Of a stretch of DNA of 64,000 nucleotides, positions 18,625 to 26,881 are shown piece after piece (position 1 is the stretch's first letter; the number at the start of each line of letters is the position of its first letter). Both the position numbers and the translations under genes were made by a program. Source of the DNA: Chloroflexota bacterium (GTDB lineage Bacteria; Chloroflexota; Dehalococcoidia; Tepidiformales; Tepidiformaceae); NCBI GenBank assembly GCA_026702615.1, contig JAPPBY010000011.1, forward strand, positions 25,398-89,397, in the 5' to 3' direction. The notes under the pieces were generated by a model. The model saw only the letters and a list, made by a program, of their open reading frames with translations. It did no database searches and had not been told where the DNA came from.

Positions 18625-19422
18625 ATGTCTACCGATGCTACTGATGAACTGATCGTCGACCAGTGCGACGGCGTGCTCACCCTCACCTTCAACCGGCCCG
18701 AGCGGCTCAACGCCATCAGCGGCCCCATGCTCGCCGCCCTCTCGGAACAGCTCGACCGCGCCAACGTCGACCCCGAGATCCGCGTCGTCGTGTTGACCGG
18801 CGCCGGCCGTGGCTTCTGCGCCGGCCTCGACCTGAAGGCCCGCGCCGACGGCGACGACATGAGCGGCGCCACTGACCTGCGCCTCTTCGACCTGCACAAC
18901 ACGCCCCCGCTGGTCCTCCATCGCATGGACAAGCCGGTCATCTGCGCCCTCAACGGACCCGCCGCCGGATATGGCATGGACCTCGCCCTCGGTTGCGACA
19001 TCCGCATCGCCAGCGACCGGGCCAAGCTCGGCGCCGTCTTCGTACGGCGCGGCGTCCTGCCGGAGTCCGGCGGCACCTGGTACCTGCCCCGCCTCGTCGG
19101 CTGGGCGAAGGCCGCCGAGATCGCCTTCATGGGCGATGTGCTTGATGCCGAGCGTTCGCACGAGCTCGGCCTCGTGAACCGCGTCGTCCCCCACGACGAC
19201 CTTATGGACGAGGTCCGCAACGTGGCTGGCCGCATTGCCAGCAACGCGCCCTACTCCGTGCAGGCCACGAAGCGCATGATGCGGCTCGGCATGGACGAGA
19301 CCTTCGAGACGGCCGTCGACCACACCTACCTGCAGCTCCGCCCCATGTTCACCAGCGAGGACTTCCGCGAGGGCATGACCGCCTTCCTCGAACGCCGCGA
19401 TCCCGAGTTCAAAGGGCGCTGA
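18625..19422 (+). CDS. Enoyl-CoA hydratase/isomerase family protein
   Basis: A crotonase-fold enzyme acting on acyl-CoA. Seen: FNRPERLNAISGPM, oxyanion-hole region GAGRGFCAGLDLK, and NGPAAGYGMDLALGCDIRIAS. The usual Glu pair is only partly recognisable (RGVLPESGGTWYLPR keeps one Glu). 265 residues. The ATG has a perfect AGGAGG (18610-18615) at 9 nt. The exact reaction (hydratase, isomerase or other) cannot be told. Confidence 0.88.
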   Translation: MSTDATDELIVDQCDGVLTLTFNRPERLNAISGPMLAALSEQLDRANVDPEIRVVVLTGAGRGFCAGLDLKARADGDDMSGATDLRLFDLHNTPPLVLHRMDKPVICALNGPAAGYGMDLALGCDIRIASDRAKLGAVFVRRGVLPESGGTWYLPRLVGWAKAAEIAFMGDVLDAERSHELGLVNRVVPHDDLMDEVRNVAGRIASNAPYSVQATKRMMRLGMDETFETAVDHTYLQLRPMFTSEDFREGMTAFLERRDPEFKGR

Positions 19423-19482
19423 GTCAAGGGCCGCTGAGGGCGCCTGCTACACTGGCACGGCCTCGAAGGGCCAGGAGCGAGT

Positions 19483-20136
19483 ATGTACCGGCGCCTGATT
19501 CGCGGCACTGTGGAGCGTGGCCAGACGGCCGAACTGCTTGCCGCCGCCCGCTTCGCCTTCGAGCACCAGGACAACCGCGGCATCCGCGCGCGTACGGCCC
19601 TTTGGGCGGCCATGACCGGCCCCACGAACGCCATCTCAATCGTGATGGACTTCAACACGCTCGAGGAGCTGGAGCGCCTCAACGACCTCGCCACCCAGGA
19701 TTCGCAGTTCGCCGGAATCTGGGCCGATGTAGAGCGCCACCTCCTCCCCGGCCGCACCGACGCCTCCATCCACCGCCTCTCGTACCACTCCGAGGGCCTC
19801 ATCTCCGCCGAGGAGGCGACGGCCCCCCGCCGATTCCTGCGCCTGATGACGGGCGAGGTGCTGCCGGGCAAGGGCCGCGAGTTCGTGCTCTCCCTGTCGG
19901 AGGCGCTGCGGTACCAGAACGAGCGCGGAGTCGACGCCACCACGAGCGTCTGGAGCGCCCTCTCCGGCGGCACGAATGCCATCGCCATTGCCGGCGAGTT
20001 CGACTCGATGGCCGAGCTGGAACGCTTTGACGACCTTGCCCTTCAGGATGCCGAATTCGCGCGCTTCCGCCGCGCCACCCGCGAGGCGATGGCCTTCCTC
20101 ACCACCCACGTGGAGCTGATGCGGAACGTCCTCTAG
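19483..20136 (+). CDS. Internally duplicated NIPSNAP-like/dimeric alpha-beta barrel protein
   Basis: 217 residues built of two similar halves. The first has TALWAAMTGPTNAISIVMDF and LEELERLNDLATQDSQFAGI. The second has TSVWSALSGGTNAIAIAGEF and MAELERFDDLALQDAEFARF. Each half looks like a ferredoxin-like domain, so the monomer would mimic a dimeric alpha-beta barrel. No catalytic motif is recognised. A -10 TACACT lies at about 19448 and AGGAGCG precedes ATG 19483. It ends at a strong hairpin terminator. Confidence 0.7.
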   Translation: MYRRLIRGTVERGQTAELLAAARFAFEHQDNRGIRARTALWAAMTGPTNAISIVMDFNTLEELERLNDLATQDSQFAGIWADVERHLLPGRTDASIHRLSYHSEGLISAEEATAPRRFLRLMTGEVLPGKGREFVLSLSEALRYQNERGVDATTSVWSALSGGTNAIAIAGEFDSMAELERFDDLALQDAEFARFRRATREAMAFLTTHVELMRNVL

Positions 20137-20162
20137 CCCTCCGCTCCGGGCCTCGGACATGA

Positions 20163-20188
20163 GAAAGGGGCGCAGATGCGCCCCTTTC
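20163..20188. terminator. Bidirectional hairpin terminator
   Basis: A perfect inverted repeat, GAAAGGGGCGCA and TGCGCCCCTTTC, with almost no loop. It stands between the converging 19483-20136 gene and the iscA-like gene. There is no long T run on either side, so termination may rely on the stem. Confidence 0.65.
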
Positions 20189-20209
20189 GTGATTCGGACC
20201 GGGTGAGGC

Positions 20210-20599
20210 CTAGTGGCCGCAGGGGCGCGCCTCCCCGCCTCCACCCTCGGTCTGGAAGCTGGAGCCGCAGGCGCAACTCTTCGTCGCGTTCGGGTTGTAG
20301 ATGCTGAAGCCGCTCTTCATCACCTCGTCGACGTAGTCGATCTCGGCGCCGTCGAGGTACTGGGCGCTCTCGGGGTCGACGACGATGCGGACGCCGCTCC
20401 GCTCCATGACGATATCGTCCGCTTCGGTCGAGCGGGCCAGGGCCATGCCGTACTGGTAGCCCGAGCAGCCGCCGCCGGCCACGAAGACTCGCAGGGCGCC
20501 CTCGGGAAGGTCGCGCGCCTCAAGGAGCGCCTTCGCCTTCTCAACAGCGGCATCGGTGATGTTGACGAGTTGAGTCTCGGTGGTGGCTTCGGTCGTCAT
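20210..20599 (-). CDS. A-type iron-sulfur carrier protein (IscA/ErpA/HesB family)
   Basis: 129 residues. Delivers Fe-S clusters to apoproteins. The three family cysteines are present: one in GGGCSGYQYG and the CxC pair in KSCACGSSF near the C-terminus. The N-terminus carries an extra Thr/Glu-rich stretch. I chose ATG 20599 because AAGGAG lies 6 nt upstream; the ORF extends further but without a ribosome site. Divergent from a cysteine desulfurase, which supports an Fe-S role. Confidence 0.92.
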   Translation of the reverse strand: MTTEATTETQLVNITDAAVEKAKALLEARDLPEGALRVFVAGGGCSGYQYGMALARSTEADDIVMERSGVRIVVDPESAQYLDGAEIDYVDEVMKSGFSIYNPNATKSCACGSSFQTEGGGGEARPCGH

Positions 20600-20659
20600 G
20601 TGCACTCCTTGGAGGTTGCTTGCGTACAAATCCGGCGCGCAAACGCCAGGCGCGGCTAA

Positions 20660-20665
20660 AGTATA
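20660..20665 (-). promoter_or_regulatory. Extended -10 promoter of the A-type carrier gene
   Basis: TGCTATACT on the minus strand (TATACT at 20665-20660) gives a leader of about 53 nt. The extended TGn compensates for the lack of a good -35. Confidence 0.5.
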
Positions 20666-20714
20666 GCAAGAGTCGCGCCCTTAACGCCCGGCGGCGCGTC
20701 ATCGGGAGGGAACC

Positions 20715-21884
20715 ATGGAGCGCGTCTACCTCGACCACGCCGCCACCACGCCCCCCGACCCGCGCGTGCTTGAGGCCATGTGGCCCGTCTTCTCCCGCGA
20801 CTGGGGCAACCCCTCTTCCATCTACCTCGAGGGCCAGACCGCCAACCGCTGGCTCGACGAAGCCCGCGTCCGCTGTGCTCGCCTGCTCGGCGTCGAACCG
20901 AGCGAGATCATCTTTACGAGCGGCGGCACCGAGTCCGACAATGCCGCTATCCGCGGAGCCGCCCTCGCCCAGCGTGAACGCGGGCGTGGCGACCACATCG
21001 TCACGAGCCAGGTCGAGCACCACGCCGTCCTCCACACCGTCGAGCAGCTCGAACGCGACGGCTTCCGCGCCACCTACCTCCCTGTCGACTCCGACGGTCG
21101 CGTCGACCTCGCCGCGCTCGAGGAGGCCGTCGGCCCCGAGACGGCCGTGCTGACCCTGATGGCGGCGAATAACGAAGTCGGGACGCTCCAGCCGGTCGCG
21201 GAGGCGGCGGCCCTGGCGAAGGCGCGCAACCCCAACGTCGTCGTCCACACGGATGCCGTGCAGGCTGCCGGCTCAATCGACATAACTCCGGAGGCGCTTG
21301 GCGTGGACCTGCTCAGCATGGCCTCGCACAAGCTGTACGGCACGAAGGGCACGGGACTGCTGTACGTGCGCCGGGGTACGCCCTGGCACCCGCAGATCCT
21401 GGGGGGTACGCAGGAGCGCGAGCGACGCGCCGGCACCGAGAACGTCGCCGGCGCTTTCGGCCTTGCCGTCGCCATGGAGCTTGCCTGGCAGGAGCGCGAG
21501 GAGCGCGTCGCTCACTACCGCCGCCTCCGCGACCGTCTCCTCTTCGAGCTCCCCGAGCGCGTCCCCGACACGGTCATCACCGGCCCCACCGACCCCGATC
21601 GCCGCCTCCCCAACAGCTTCAGCTGCTGCTTCCGCAACGTCGAGGGCGAGAGCGTCCTGCTCGGGCTCGACATGGTGGAGATCGCCGCCAGCTCGGGCAG
21701 CGCCTGCACGACCGGCTCGCTTGAGCCCTCGCACGTCCTCACGGCCATGGGAATCGAAGACGACCTCGCCCACGCCTCGCTCCGGCTGACCGTCGGCAAG
21801 GGAAACACGGACGAGCAGATCGACCACGTGCTGGAGCAGCTCCCGCCGATCGTCGAGCGTCTACGGGCGCTCGCCCCGGGTTAG
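20715..21884 (+). CDS. Cysteine desulfurase (NifS/IscS family)
   Basis: A PLP enzyme that takes sulfur from cysteine for Fe-S cluster and thio-cofactor assembly. Seen: YLDHAATTPPDPRV, FTSGGTESDNAAI, HHAVLHT, PLP Lys in SMASHKLYGTKG and the catalytic loop Cys in SSGSACTTGS. Length (389) and the conserved loop match the NifS/IscS branch. GGGAGG precedes ATG 20715. It overlaps the stop of the converging ketosynthase gene by 3-4 nt. Confidence 0.94.
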   Translation: MERVYLDHAATTPPDPRVLEAMWPVFSRDWGNPSSIYLEGQTANRWLDEARVRCARLLGVEPSEIIFTSGGTESDNAAIRGAALAQRERGRGDHIVTSQVEHHAVLHTVEQLERDGFRATYLPVDSDGRVDLAALEEAVGPETAVLTLMAANNEVGTLQPVAEAAALAKARNPNVVVHTDAVQAAGSIDITPEALGVDLLSMASHKLYGTKGTGLLYVRRGTPWHPQILGGTQERERRAGTENVAGAFGLAVAMELAWQEREERVAHYRRLRDRLLFELPERVPDTVITGPTDPDRRLPNSFSCCFRNVEGESVLLGLDMVEIAASSGSACTTGSLEPSHVLTAMGIEDDLAHASLRLTVGKGNTDEQIDHVLEQLPPIVERLRALAPG

Positions 21885-23116
21885 CCCTCGTAGCGCTTGA
21901 AGATCACGCTGCCGTTCTGGCCGCCGAAGCCGAACCCGTTGACCATCGCCGCGTTGACGGTCATCTCGCGGGCCTCAAGGGGCACGTAGTCGAGGTCGCA
22001 CTCGGGGTCGGGATTCTCCAGGTTGATCGTCGGAGGCACGCAGCCGTCCGCGATCGCTAGCACCGATGCCAGCGCCCCCACCGCGCCGGCCCCGCCCAGC
22101 AGGTGCCCGACCATCGACTTTGTCGCGCTGATGGCGACGGAGTTGGCGTGCTCCCCGAAGGCGATCTTGATCGCCAGCGTCTCGGAGGCGTCGTTCAGGG
22201 GCGTGCCTGTGCCGTGCGCGGAGATGCAATCGATCGCTTCCGGCCCCATGCCGGCCGCGTCGAGGGCGGAGGACATCGCCTGCGCCGCTCCGCTGCCATC
22301 GTCGCGGGGAGCGGTGATGTGGTACGCGTCGCTGCTCAGCGCGCCGCCCGCGATCTCGGCGTACACGCGAGCGCCGCGCTTGCGCGCCCGCTCCTCCGAC
22401 TCCACCACGAACACCGATGCGCCCTCGCCGAAGACGAAGCCGTCACGGTCGCGGTCGAAGGGGCGGGAGGCGCCCTCGGGGTCCTCGTTGTTCCGGCTGA
22501 GCGCCTTCATGTTCGCCAGCCCCGCCACGGACACCGGGTGTATCGCGGCTTCCGCGCCGCCGGCTAGCACCACGTCGGCGAGGCCGCTCTCGATGAGCGC
22601 CTTCGCCTCGACGTAGCTATAGAGCCCGCTCGCGCAGGCGGCGGTCGAAGCCAGCGTCGGCCCGCGCAGCCCGAGCTGCATGCCCACCTGGCAGGCGCCC
22701 ATGTTCGGCGCCATCAGGGGCACGAAGAAGGGGGACACGCGCGCCGGTCCCTTGGCGATGTAGTTCTCCGTCTCGAGGAAGGTGTTGAGCACGCCCCCGG
22801 CGCCCGTGGCCAGCGCCACGGCCGCGCGCGGCCGCTCCTCGTCGGTCAACTCCAGCCCCGCGTCCTCGGCCGCTTCGTGGGCCGCCGCCACGCAGAACTG
22901 GGCGAAGCGCGACATCCGCCGCGCCGCCTTCGAATCGACCCCCTTGGGGGTGAACCCCTTCACCTCCCCGGCAATGCGGACGGGGAGGTCGCTGGCGTCG
23001 AACGCCTCGATCGGCGCGATGCCCGACGTCCCGGCGAGCAGGTTGCGCCACGATTCGGGCGCCGTGAGGCCTACGGGCGTTACCGCCCCGATTCCCGTAA
23101 CAAGCGCGCTGGTCAT
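21881..23116 (-). CDS. fabF: Beta-ketoacyl-ACP synthase II-type (first of two)
   Basis: Condenses malonyl-ACP with acyl-ACP in fatty acid elongation. The Cys-His-His triad is intact: Cys in TAACASGLYS, His in SAHGTGTPLND, His in SMVGHLLGGAG, and the C-terminal loop NGFGFGGQN. 411 residues. The ATG at 23116 shares a base with the stop of the upstream ketosynthase. Last gene of a fabD-KAS-KAS operon. Confidence 0.92.
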   Translation of the reverse strand: MTSALVTGIGAVTPVGLTAPESWRNLLAGTSGIAPIEAFDASDLPVRIAGEVKGFTPKGVDSKAARRMSRFAQFCVAAAHEAAEDAGLELTDEERPRAAVALATGAGGVLNTFLETENYIAKGPARVSPFFVPLMAPNMGACQVGMQLGLRGPTLASTAACASGLYSYVEAKALIESGLADVVLAGGAEAAIHPVSVAGLANMKALSRNNEDPEGASRPFDRDRDGFVFGEGASVFVVESEERARKRGARVYAEIAGGALSSDAYHITAPRDDGSGAAQAMSSALDAAGMGPEAIDCISAHGTGTPLNDASETLAIKIAFGEHANSVAISATKSMVGHLLGGAGAVGALASVLAIADGCVPPTINLENPDPECDLDYVPLEAREMTVNAAMVNGFGFGGQNGSVIFKRYEG

Positions 23117-24366
23117 CAAACCGCTCCGTTCACGGCGCGGAAGATCACCGCGGCGTTGTGTCCGCCAAGTCCCACCGAGGTGCTCAGCGCCGTGTGAACG
23201 GGGCGGGATTTCGCCACGTTCGGCACGTAGTCGAGGTCACACTCGGGGTCCGGCGTCGTGTAGTTGATGGTCGGGGGGACCTTCTGGTCGCGGATGGCGA
23301 GGATGCAGGCGATCGCCTCGATCGAACCCGCCGCCGCCATCCCGTGTCCGGTCACCGGCTTGATCGAGCTCATCGAGACTTCGTAGGCCGCCTCCCCCAT
23401 GAGCTCCTTCACAACGACGGTCTCGATGCGGTCGTTCAGCTTCGTGCCGCTGCCGTGGGGATTGATGTAGTCGATTTCGGCGGCGTCGATTTCGGCTTCG
23501 CGCAGGGCGCCCGTGATCGAGCGGCGCAGCCCCCGGCCCGCCTCGTCGAGCGCGATCATGTCGTAGGCGTCGTTCGAGGTGCCCGAACCGAGTAGCTCGC
23601 AGTAGATGCGCGCCCCGCGCGCCCGTGCGTGCTCGTACTCCTCGAGGATGACCGCACCGGCTCCCTCCCCAGCCGCGAAGCCATCACGGTTCAGGTCGAA
23701 TGGCTTGACCGCTTGCTCGGGGTGCTCGTTGTCGCTCGCGAGCGCGCGCATTGAGCACCAGGTCGCGTGGAACACGGGCACGAGCACCGACTCGCAGCTC
23801 CCCGCGATGACGGCCGCCGCGTCCCCGCGCTGGATCGCGTGCGCCCCCGCCCCGATGGCGGCGGCGCCCGTCGCGCAGGCGCTCACGACGGCCACGTTCG
23901 GGCCGCGTGCGCCGGTGTGAATCGAGATGTGACCGCTGGCCGCATCGACGATGAAGTTGGCGATAAGGAAGGGCGAAACGCGCCGAGGTCCGCGCATCTG
24001 CAGCGCCTGGTCGCCTTCCCAGATTTCCTCGTAGCCGCCGCCCCCGTTCCCGAAGATGATCCCGACGTCCTCGCAGTTCTCTTCGGTGATCTCGAGGCCG
24101 CTGTCGTCGAGCGCTTCCAGCACGGAGTTCATGGCGAAGCGCACGCCCCGGTTCATGTGACGCCGCTGCTTCGCGCCGATGCGCTCGTCGATCTCGAAGT
24201 CCTTCACCTCGGCCTGGATGCGCACGGGGAAGGGCTCGGCGTCGAAGAGGGTGATCGGGCCGATGCCGCTGCGGCCGTCCAGGACCGACGCCCACGTCTC
24301 CTCGGCCGTGTTCCCGGCTGGGGTGACTGCGCCGACGCCGGTGACGACGACGCGGGGGCGGTTCAC
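23116..24366 (-). CDS. Beta-ketoacyl-ACP synthase (second copy)
   Basis: 416 residues, paralogous to the downstream ketosynthase. Triad: Cys in VSACATGAAAIG, His in NPHGSGTKLND, His in PVTGHGMAAAG; C-terminal TSVGLGGHNA. All three catalytic residues are kept, so it is a working condensing enzyme rather than a chain-length-factor-like partner. The GTG start overlaps the fabD stop by 4 nt. The division of labour between the two copies is unknown. Confidence 0.9.
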   Translation of the reverse strand: MNRPRVVVTGVGAVTPAGNTAEETWASVLDGRSGIGPITLFDAEPFPVRIQAEVKDFEIDERIGAKQRRHMNRGVRFAMNSVLEALDDSGLEITEENCEDVGIIFGNGGGGYEEIWEGDQALQMRGPRRVSPFLIANFIVDAASGHISIHTGARGPNVAVVSACATGAAAIGAGAHAIQRGDAAAVIAGSCESVLVPVFHATWCSMRALASDNEHPEQAVKPFDLNRDGFAAGEGAGAVILEEYEHARARGARIYCELLGSGTSNDAYDMIALDEAGRGLRRSITGALREAEIDAAEIDYINPHGSGTKLNDRIETVVVKELMGEAAYEVSMSSIKPVTGHGMAAAGSIEAIACILAIRDQKVPPTINYTTPDPECDLDYVPNVAKSRPVHTALSTSVGLGGHNAAVIFRAVNGAV

Positions 24367-25355
24367 TGCGTAGCACTCTCGACGGCGGCAAAACGCTCGC
24401 TGAGCAGGCCCGTGCGGTCGTCGCTCAGGCTGACCACGTTCGTCTTCGGGTCAATGCGACGCACCAGCTTGGTGAGCACGTTGCCGGGCCCCACCTCGAC
24501 GAATAGGTCGGCGCCCAGCTCCTGCATGCGCTCGACGCCGCGCTGCCAGTGCACCACCGAGGTCAGCTGGTCACGCAGCTCTGCGTGAACCTCGCCCCGG
24601 GAGCGGAGCACATCGGCGTTGATGTTGCCGACCACGGGGGCGTCCGGCTCCCGTGGCGGGAACCGCTCGAGCCAGCCGCTCATGGTGTCGCTCGCGCGCT
24701 GCATCAGCGGCGAGTGGGAAGCGATGGTGATGGGCAGCCGCACAACCTTGCGCGCGCCCGCTGCCTGGGCGGCGTCCATGGCCCGCTTCAGCGGCCCGAC
24801 GGCGCCCGAAATAACGTTTTGCCCCTCGCAGTTGAGCGTCGCAATGCCGACGTACCCGTCGCTGCCCGTGGCTTGGTCGCAGATGGCGAGCACCGACTCC
24901 TCGGAAAGGCCGAGGATGGAGGCCATGCCGCCCGGGTTCTCCTGGCCGGCCTCGTCCATGGCGCGGCCGCGCTCGCGTACGAGCAGCAGCCCTTCCTCGA
25001 ATTCGAGCGAGCCCGCCGCCACCGCGGCTGTGAACTCGCCCATCGAGTGCCCGGCCAGCACGTGTGGCTGCAGCCTCCGGTCGATTGCCGCCCAGCGTTC
25101 CTTGAGTGCCGCGAGCCAGGCCATCGAGATGACGAACGTCGCCGGCTGCTGGTTGATGGTCCGTTCGAGCTCTTCCTCGGGCCCCTCGAAGCAGAGGCTG
25201 GAGAGCTTCGTCTCGAGCACTTCGTCCGCGCGCCGGAAGACCTCGCGGGCCGCCCGCGACGCGTGGTACAGGCGCTCGCCCATGCCGACGCTATGTGAGC
25301 CTTGACCCGGGAAGATGAGGGCGATTCGGCGCCAGGGATCCACTGATCGCTGCAT
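24363..25355 (-). CDS. fabD: Malonyl-CoA:ACP transacylase
   Basis: Transfers malonyl from CoA to ACP. Seen: FPGQGSHSVGMG, the nucleophile Ser in AGHSMGEFTAAVAAG, Arg in RERGRAMDEA, the His in ITIASHSPLM and GPGNVLTKL. 330 residues, slightly longer than typical. First gene of the operon, with an extended -10 upstream. No ACP, FabG or FabH gene lies nearby. Confidence 0.95.
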   Translation of the reverse strand: MQRSVDPWRRIALIFPGQGSHSVGMGERLYHASRAAREVFRRADEVLETKLSSLCFEGPEEELERTINQQPATFVISMAWLAALKERWAAIDRRLQPHVLAGHSMGEFTAAVAAGSLEFEEGLLLVRERGRAMDEAGQENPGGMASILGLSEESVLAICDQATGSDGYVGIATLNCEGQNVISGAVGPLKRAMDAAQAAGARKVVRLPITIASHSPLMQRASDTMSGWLERFPPREPDAPVVGNINADVLRSRGEVHAELRDQLTSVVHWQRGVERMQELGADLFVEVGPGNVLTKLVRRIDPKTNVVSLSDDRTGLLSERFAAVESATQ

Positions 25356-25397
25356 GAAGCCTCGCCCGCGCGCGATTGCGCCGCACGGGCAGGCCCG

Positions 25398-25403
25398 AGG
25401 ATA
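25398..25403 (-). promoter_or_regulatory. Extended -10 promoter of the fabD operon
   Basis: TGCTATCCT on the minus strand (TATCCT at 25403-25398), leader about 36 nt. A TTGACG lies only 10 nt upstream, too close for a standard -35. Confidence 0.4.
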
Positions 25404-25432
25404 GCAGAGCCCACGTCAACACAATAGGGAAC

Positions 25433-25474
25433 GGAAAGGTTTAGAGAAGGCTTGCCGGATCGAAATCGACGCTC
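25433..25474. repeat. Left direct repeat (displaced priA 3' end)
   Basis: Read on the minus strand it encodes SVDFDPASLL and the stop, against SVDIDPVSLL at the real priA end. It differs from the right copy at 5 of 42 positions, mostly silent or conservative. The rest of priA is absent upstream of it, so this is a fragment, not a gene. Confidence 0.75.
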
Positions 25475-25643
25475 AAGGGCCGTTGACCGGCCCCTGAGCG
25501 TGCCCCATCATCGTCCGCGACTCCGCACGAGTCTTCTGCTCCTGGCGTGGGAATTACGGGAGGGCGGTTTTGTGCCCCCTTGCGGATCACGTTGGACAGC
25601 GATGGCTCGTGCGGAGTCCACCGCCATCCCACCGCAAGGGGGC
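25470..25643 (+). promoter_or_regulatory. Leader with interleaved inverted repeats over a ribosome-binding site
   Basis: Three pairings are visible. A 12-bp stem with one mismatch lies at 25470-25500. GACTCCGCACGAG (25519-25531) pairs with CTCGTGCGGAGTC (25606-25618). GCCCCCTTGCGG (25574-25585) pairs with CCGCAAGGGGGC (25632-25643). The last two interleave, as in a pseudoknot, and the final arm contains the AAGGGGG ribosome site of the gene at 25650. Pairing would therefore shut off translation. The matches are direct; the regulatory role is inference. Confidence 0.55.
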
Positions 25644-25649
25644 TCCACA

Positions 25650-26261
25650 TTGAAGCACATACGTGTCATCTCGTTAGCGGTCATTGCCGTGATTGGCGCC
25701 GTCGCCATCGGCGTCGTCGCCGCCCAGGATGGCAACACGGCCAATGTCGAGGTGCGCGTCTGGCAGAGCACACAGGATTCCGAGCAGCTCTACATCAGCG
25801 CTCGTCCTGAAGGTGGCTCGTGGCGGACGCTGGGCACCATCCCGCTCGACATGAGCGGCCTCAACAGTCGCGAGACCTTCCGCTACGGTGACATCACCGT
25901 AGGCGTGCCGGTCGCGGACCCTGCGCTCACCTACGACGAAACAGGGAGACCACTCCTCGCCTTCACCGACGAAGGCAAGGTCATTCCAGAGTCGGACGAA
26001 GCACTGGCCTGCTATGAGGCGCTGGAGTGGTTCGCCGACGAAATATGGGCCGATGACTGGGATGCGGAGCAAGTGACCTGCTCGGGGTACGGGGCGTGGT
26101 CGCACACGTATCGCGCAGGGTTCATCGCCACGGGTGTCGCCAGACTCTCGCAGGGCATCTACTCCCTCTACATCCCCTTCCACATCTCCAGCGTCAACGG
26201 GCAGGTCCTGTACCGACTGTGGCGCTCAGACAATCTCCGCTCACTGGCACCCGGTAACTAA
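25650..26261 (+). CDS. Exported or membrane-anchored protein of the islet, unknown function
   Basis: 203 residues from TTG 25650, chosen because AAGGGGG lies 7 nt upstream and the N-terminus then reads as a signal/anchor (KHIRVISLAVIAVIGAV, then GVVAAQ). The mature part looks beta-rich, with two Cys (ALACYEAL and VTCSGYG) able to form a disulfide outside the cell. No family is recognised. The open frame continues upstream, but that part is covered by the structured leader and is probably not translated. The stop lies in the loop of a 7-bp hairpin (26247-26268). Confidence 0.62.
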   Translation: MKHIRVISLAVIAVIGAVAIGVVAAQDGNTANVEVRVWQSTQDSEQLYISARPEGGSWRTLGTIPLDMSGLNSRETFRYGDITVGVPVADPALTYDETGRPLLAFTDEGKVIPESDEALACYEALEWFADEIWADDWDAEQVTCSGYGAWSHTYRAGFIATGVARLSQGIYSLYIPFHISSVNGQVLYRLWRSDNLRSLAPGN

Positions 26262-26291
26262 CGGGTGCAGGATCGCGATCCCAATCGCCCA

Positions 26292-26411
26292 ATGACAGAT
26301 GCCGAAGCGGCTGCCTTTGGCTGTAGCGTCGTGTCTGGCCTCGGGTGTGGTCTGATGGTGTTCGTGGGCGGGCTCATCTTGATCGCCATCGTCGTGCTGC
26401 TCGTGCTCTAG
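26292..26411 (+). CDS. 39-residue membrane peptide
   Basis: ATG to TAG. Translation starts MTDAEAAAFGCSVVSGLGCG and continues into one strongly hydrophobic helix (LMVFVGGLILIAIVVLLVL) that ends the protein. One membrane pass is expected, with two Cys before it. A palindrome GGATCGCGATCC (26270-26281) lies upstream; no clear Shine-Dalgarno is seen. It could be a small membrane regulator or toxin-like peptide; this is speculative. Confidence 0.4.
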   Translation: MTDAEAAAFGCSVVSGLGCGLMVFVGGLILIAIVVLLVL

Positions 26412-26484
26412 CCTCGCAGACTCGGCTTCGACCTTCTTGGCCAACCTAGGCAAACTAGAGGTCATCCCCGCTGAGGTAACTGCT

Positions 26485-26766
26485 GTGATCAATTCAGACC
26501 CCATGACCTGCCCTAGCTGCGGCTTCAACTACCTCCACCATGAACAGGTGGAGGTGTTCCCCAGACCGAAGGAGGATGCTGAACGGTACGTGGGTTTTGA
26601 GGTCAGCCGCCAAGGCCTGCGCACCATTCCCCCTGACACCAACCCTTCATCTAGGCGGGATGGGCTACGAATCCGGTTTTCATGTGAGGGCTGCGACCTT
26701 CTGCCCTCACTGACGATCGTGCAGCACAAGGGCCAGACGTTCATGGAGTGGGAACAGAGGCCCTGA
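26485..26766 (+). CDS. Small zinc-ribbon-like protein of the islet
   Basis: 93 residues from GTG 26485. CPSCGFNYLHH near the N-terminus and FSCEGCDLLP near residue 70 give two CxxC knuckles, as in a zinc ribbon. Between them is a charged beta-rich stretch. The start could also be ATG 26503, just before the first CxxC; GAGG upstream favours 26485. Similar small zinc proteins are common on mobile DNA, but no specific family is assigned. Confidence 0.6.
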   Translation: MINSDPMTCPSCGFNYLHHEQVEVFPRPKEDAERYVGFEVSRQGLRTIPPDTNPSSRRDGLRIRFSCEGCDLLPSLTIVQHKGQTFMEWEQRP

Positions 26767-26816
26767 TTCGCGGCGACTCAGTTCCCTGCCTAGTTAGCCC
26801 TATAAGTCCCTACCCC

Positions 26817-26844
26817 TTGACGCCACGCCGCCTCACAGTACGCT
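26817..26844 (+). promoter_or_regulatory. Promoter of the 26882 gene
   Basis: TTGACG (26817-26822), 16 nt, TACGCT (26839-26844). One of the few -35/-10 pairs in the window with a good -35. Confidence 0.45.
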
Positions 26845-26881
26845 GGATGCGGACATCTGTTCGGGAAGAGGAGTAGGCCGC

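Noticed and set aside
25441..25650. 69-codon minus-strand gene ending in SVDFDPASLL
   Set aside because: Only the last residues resemble PriA; the rest is the leader region of the islet. It is a displaced gene end, not a gene.
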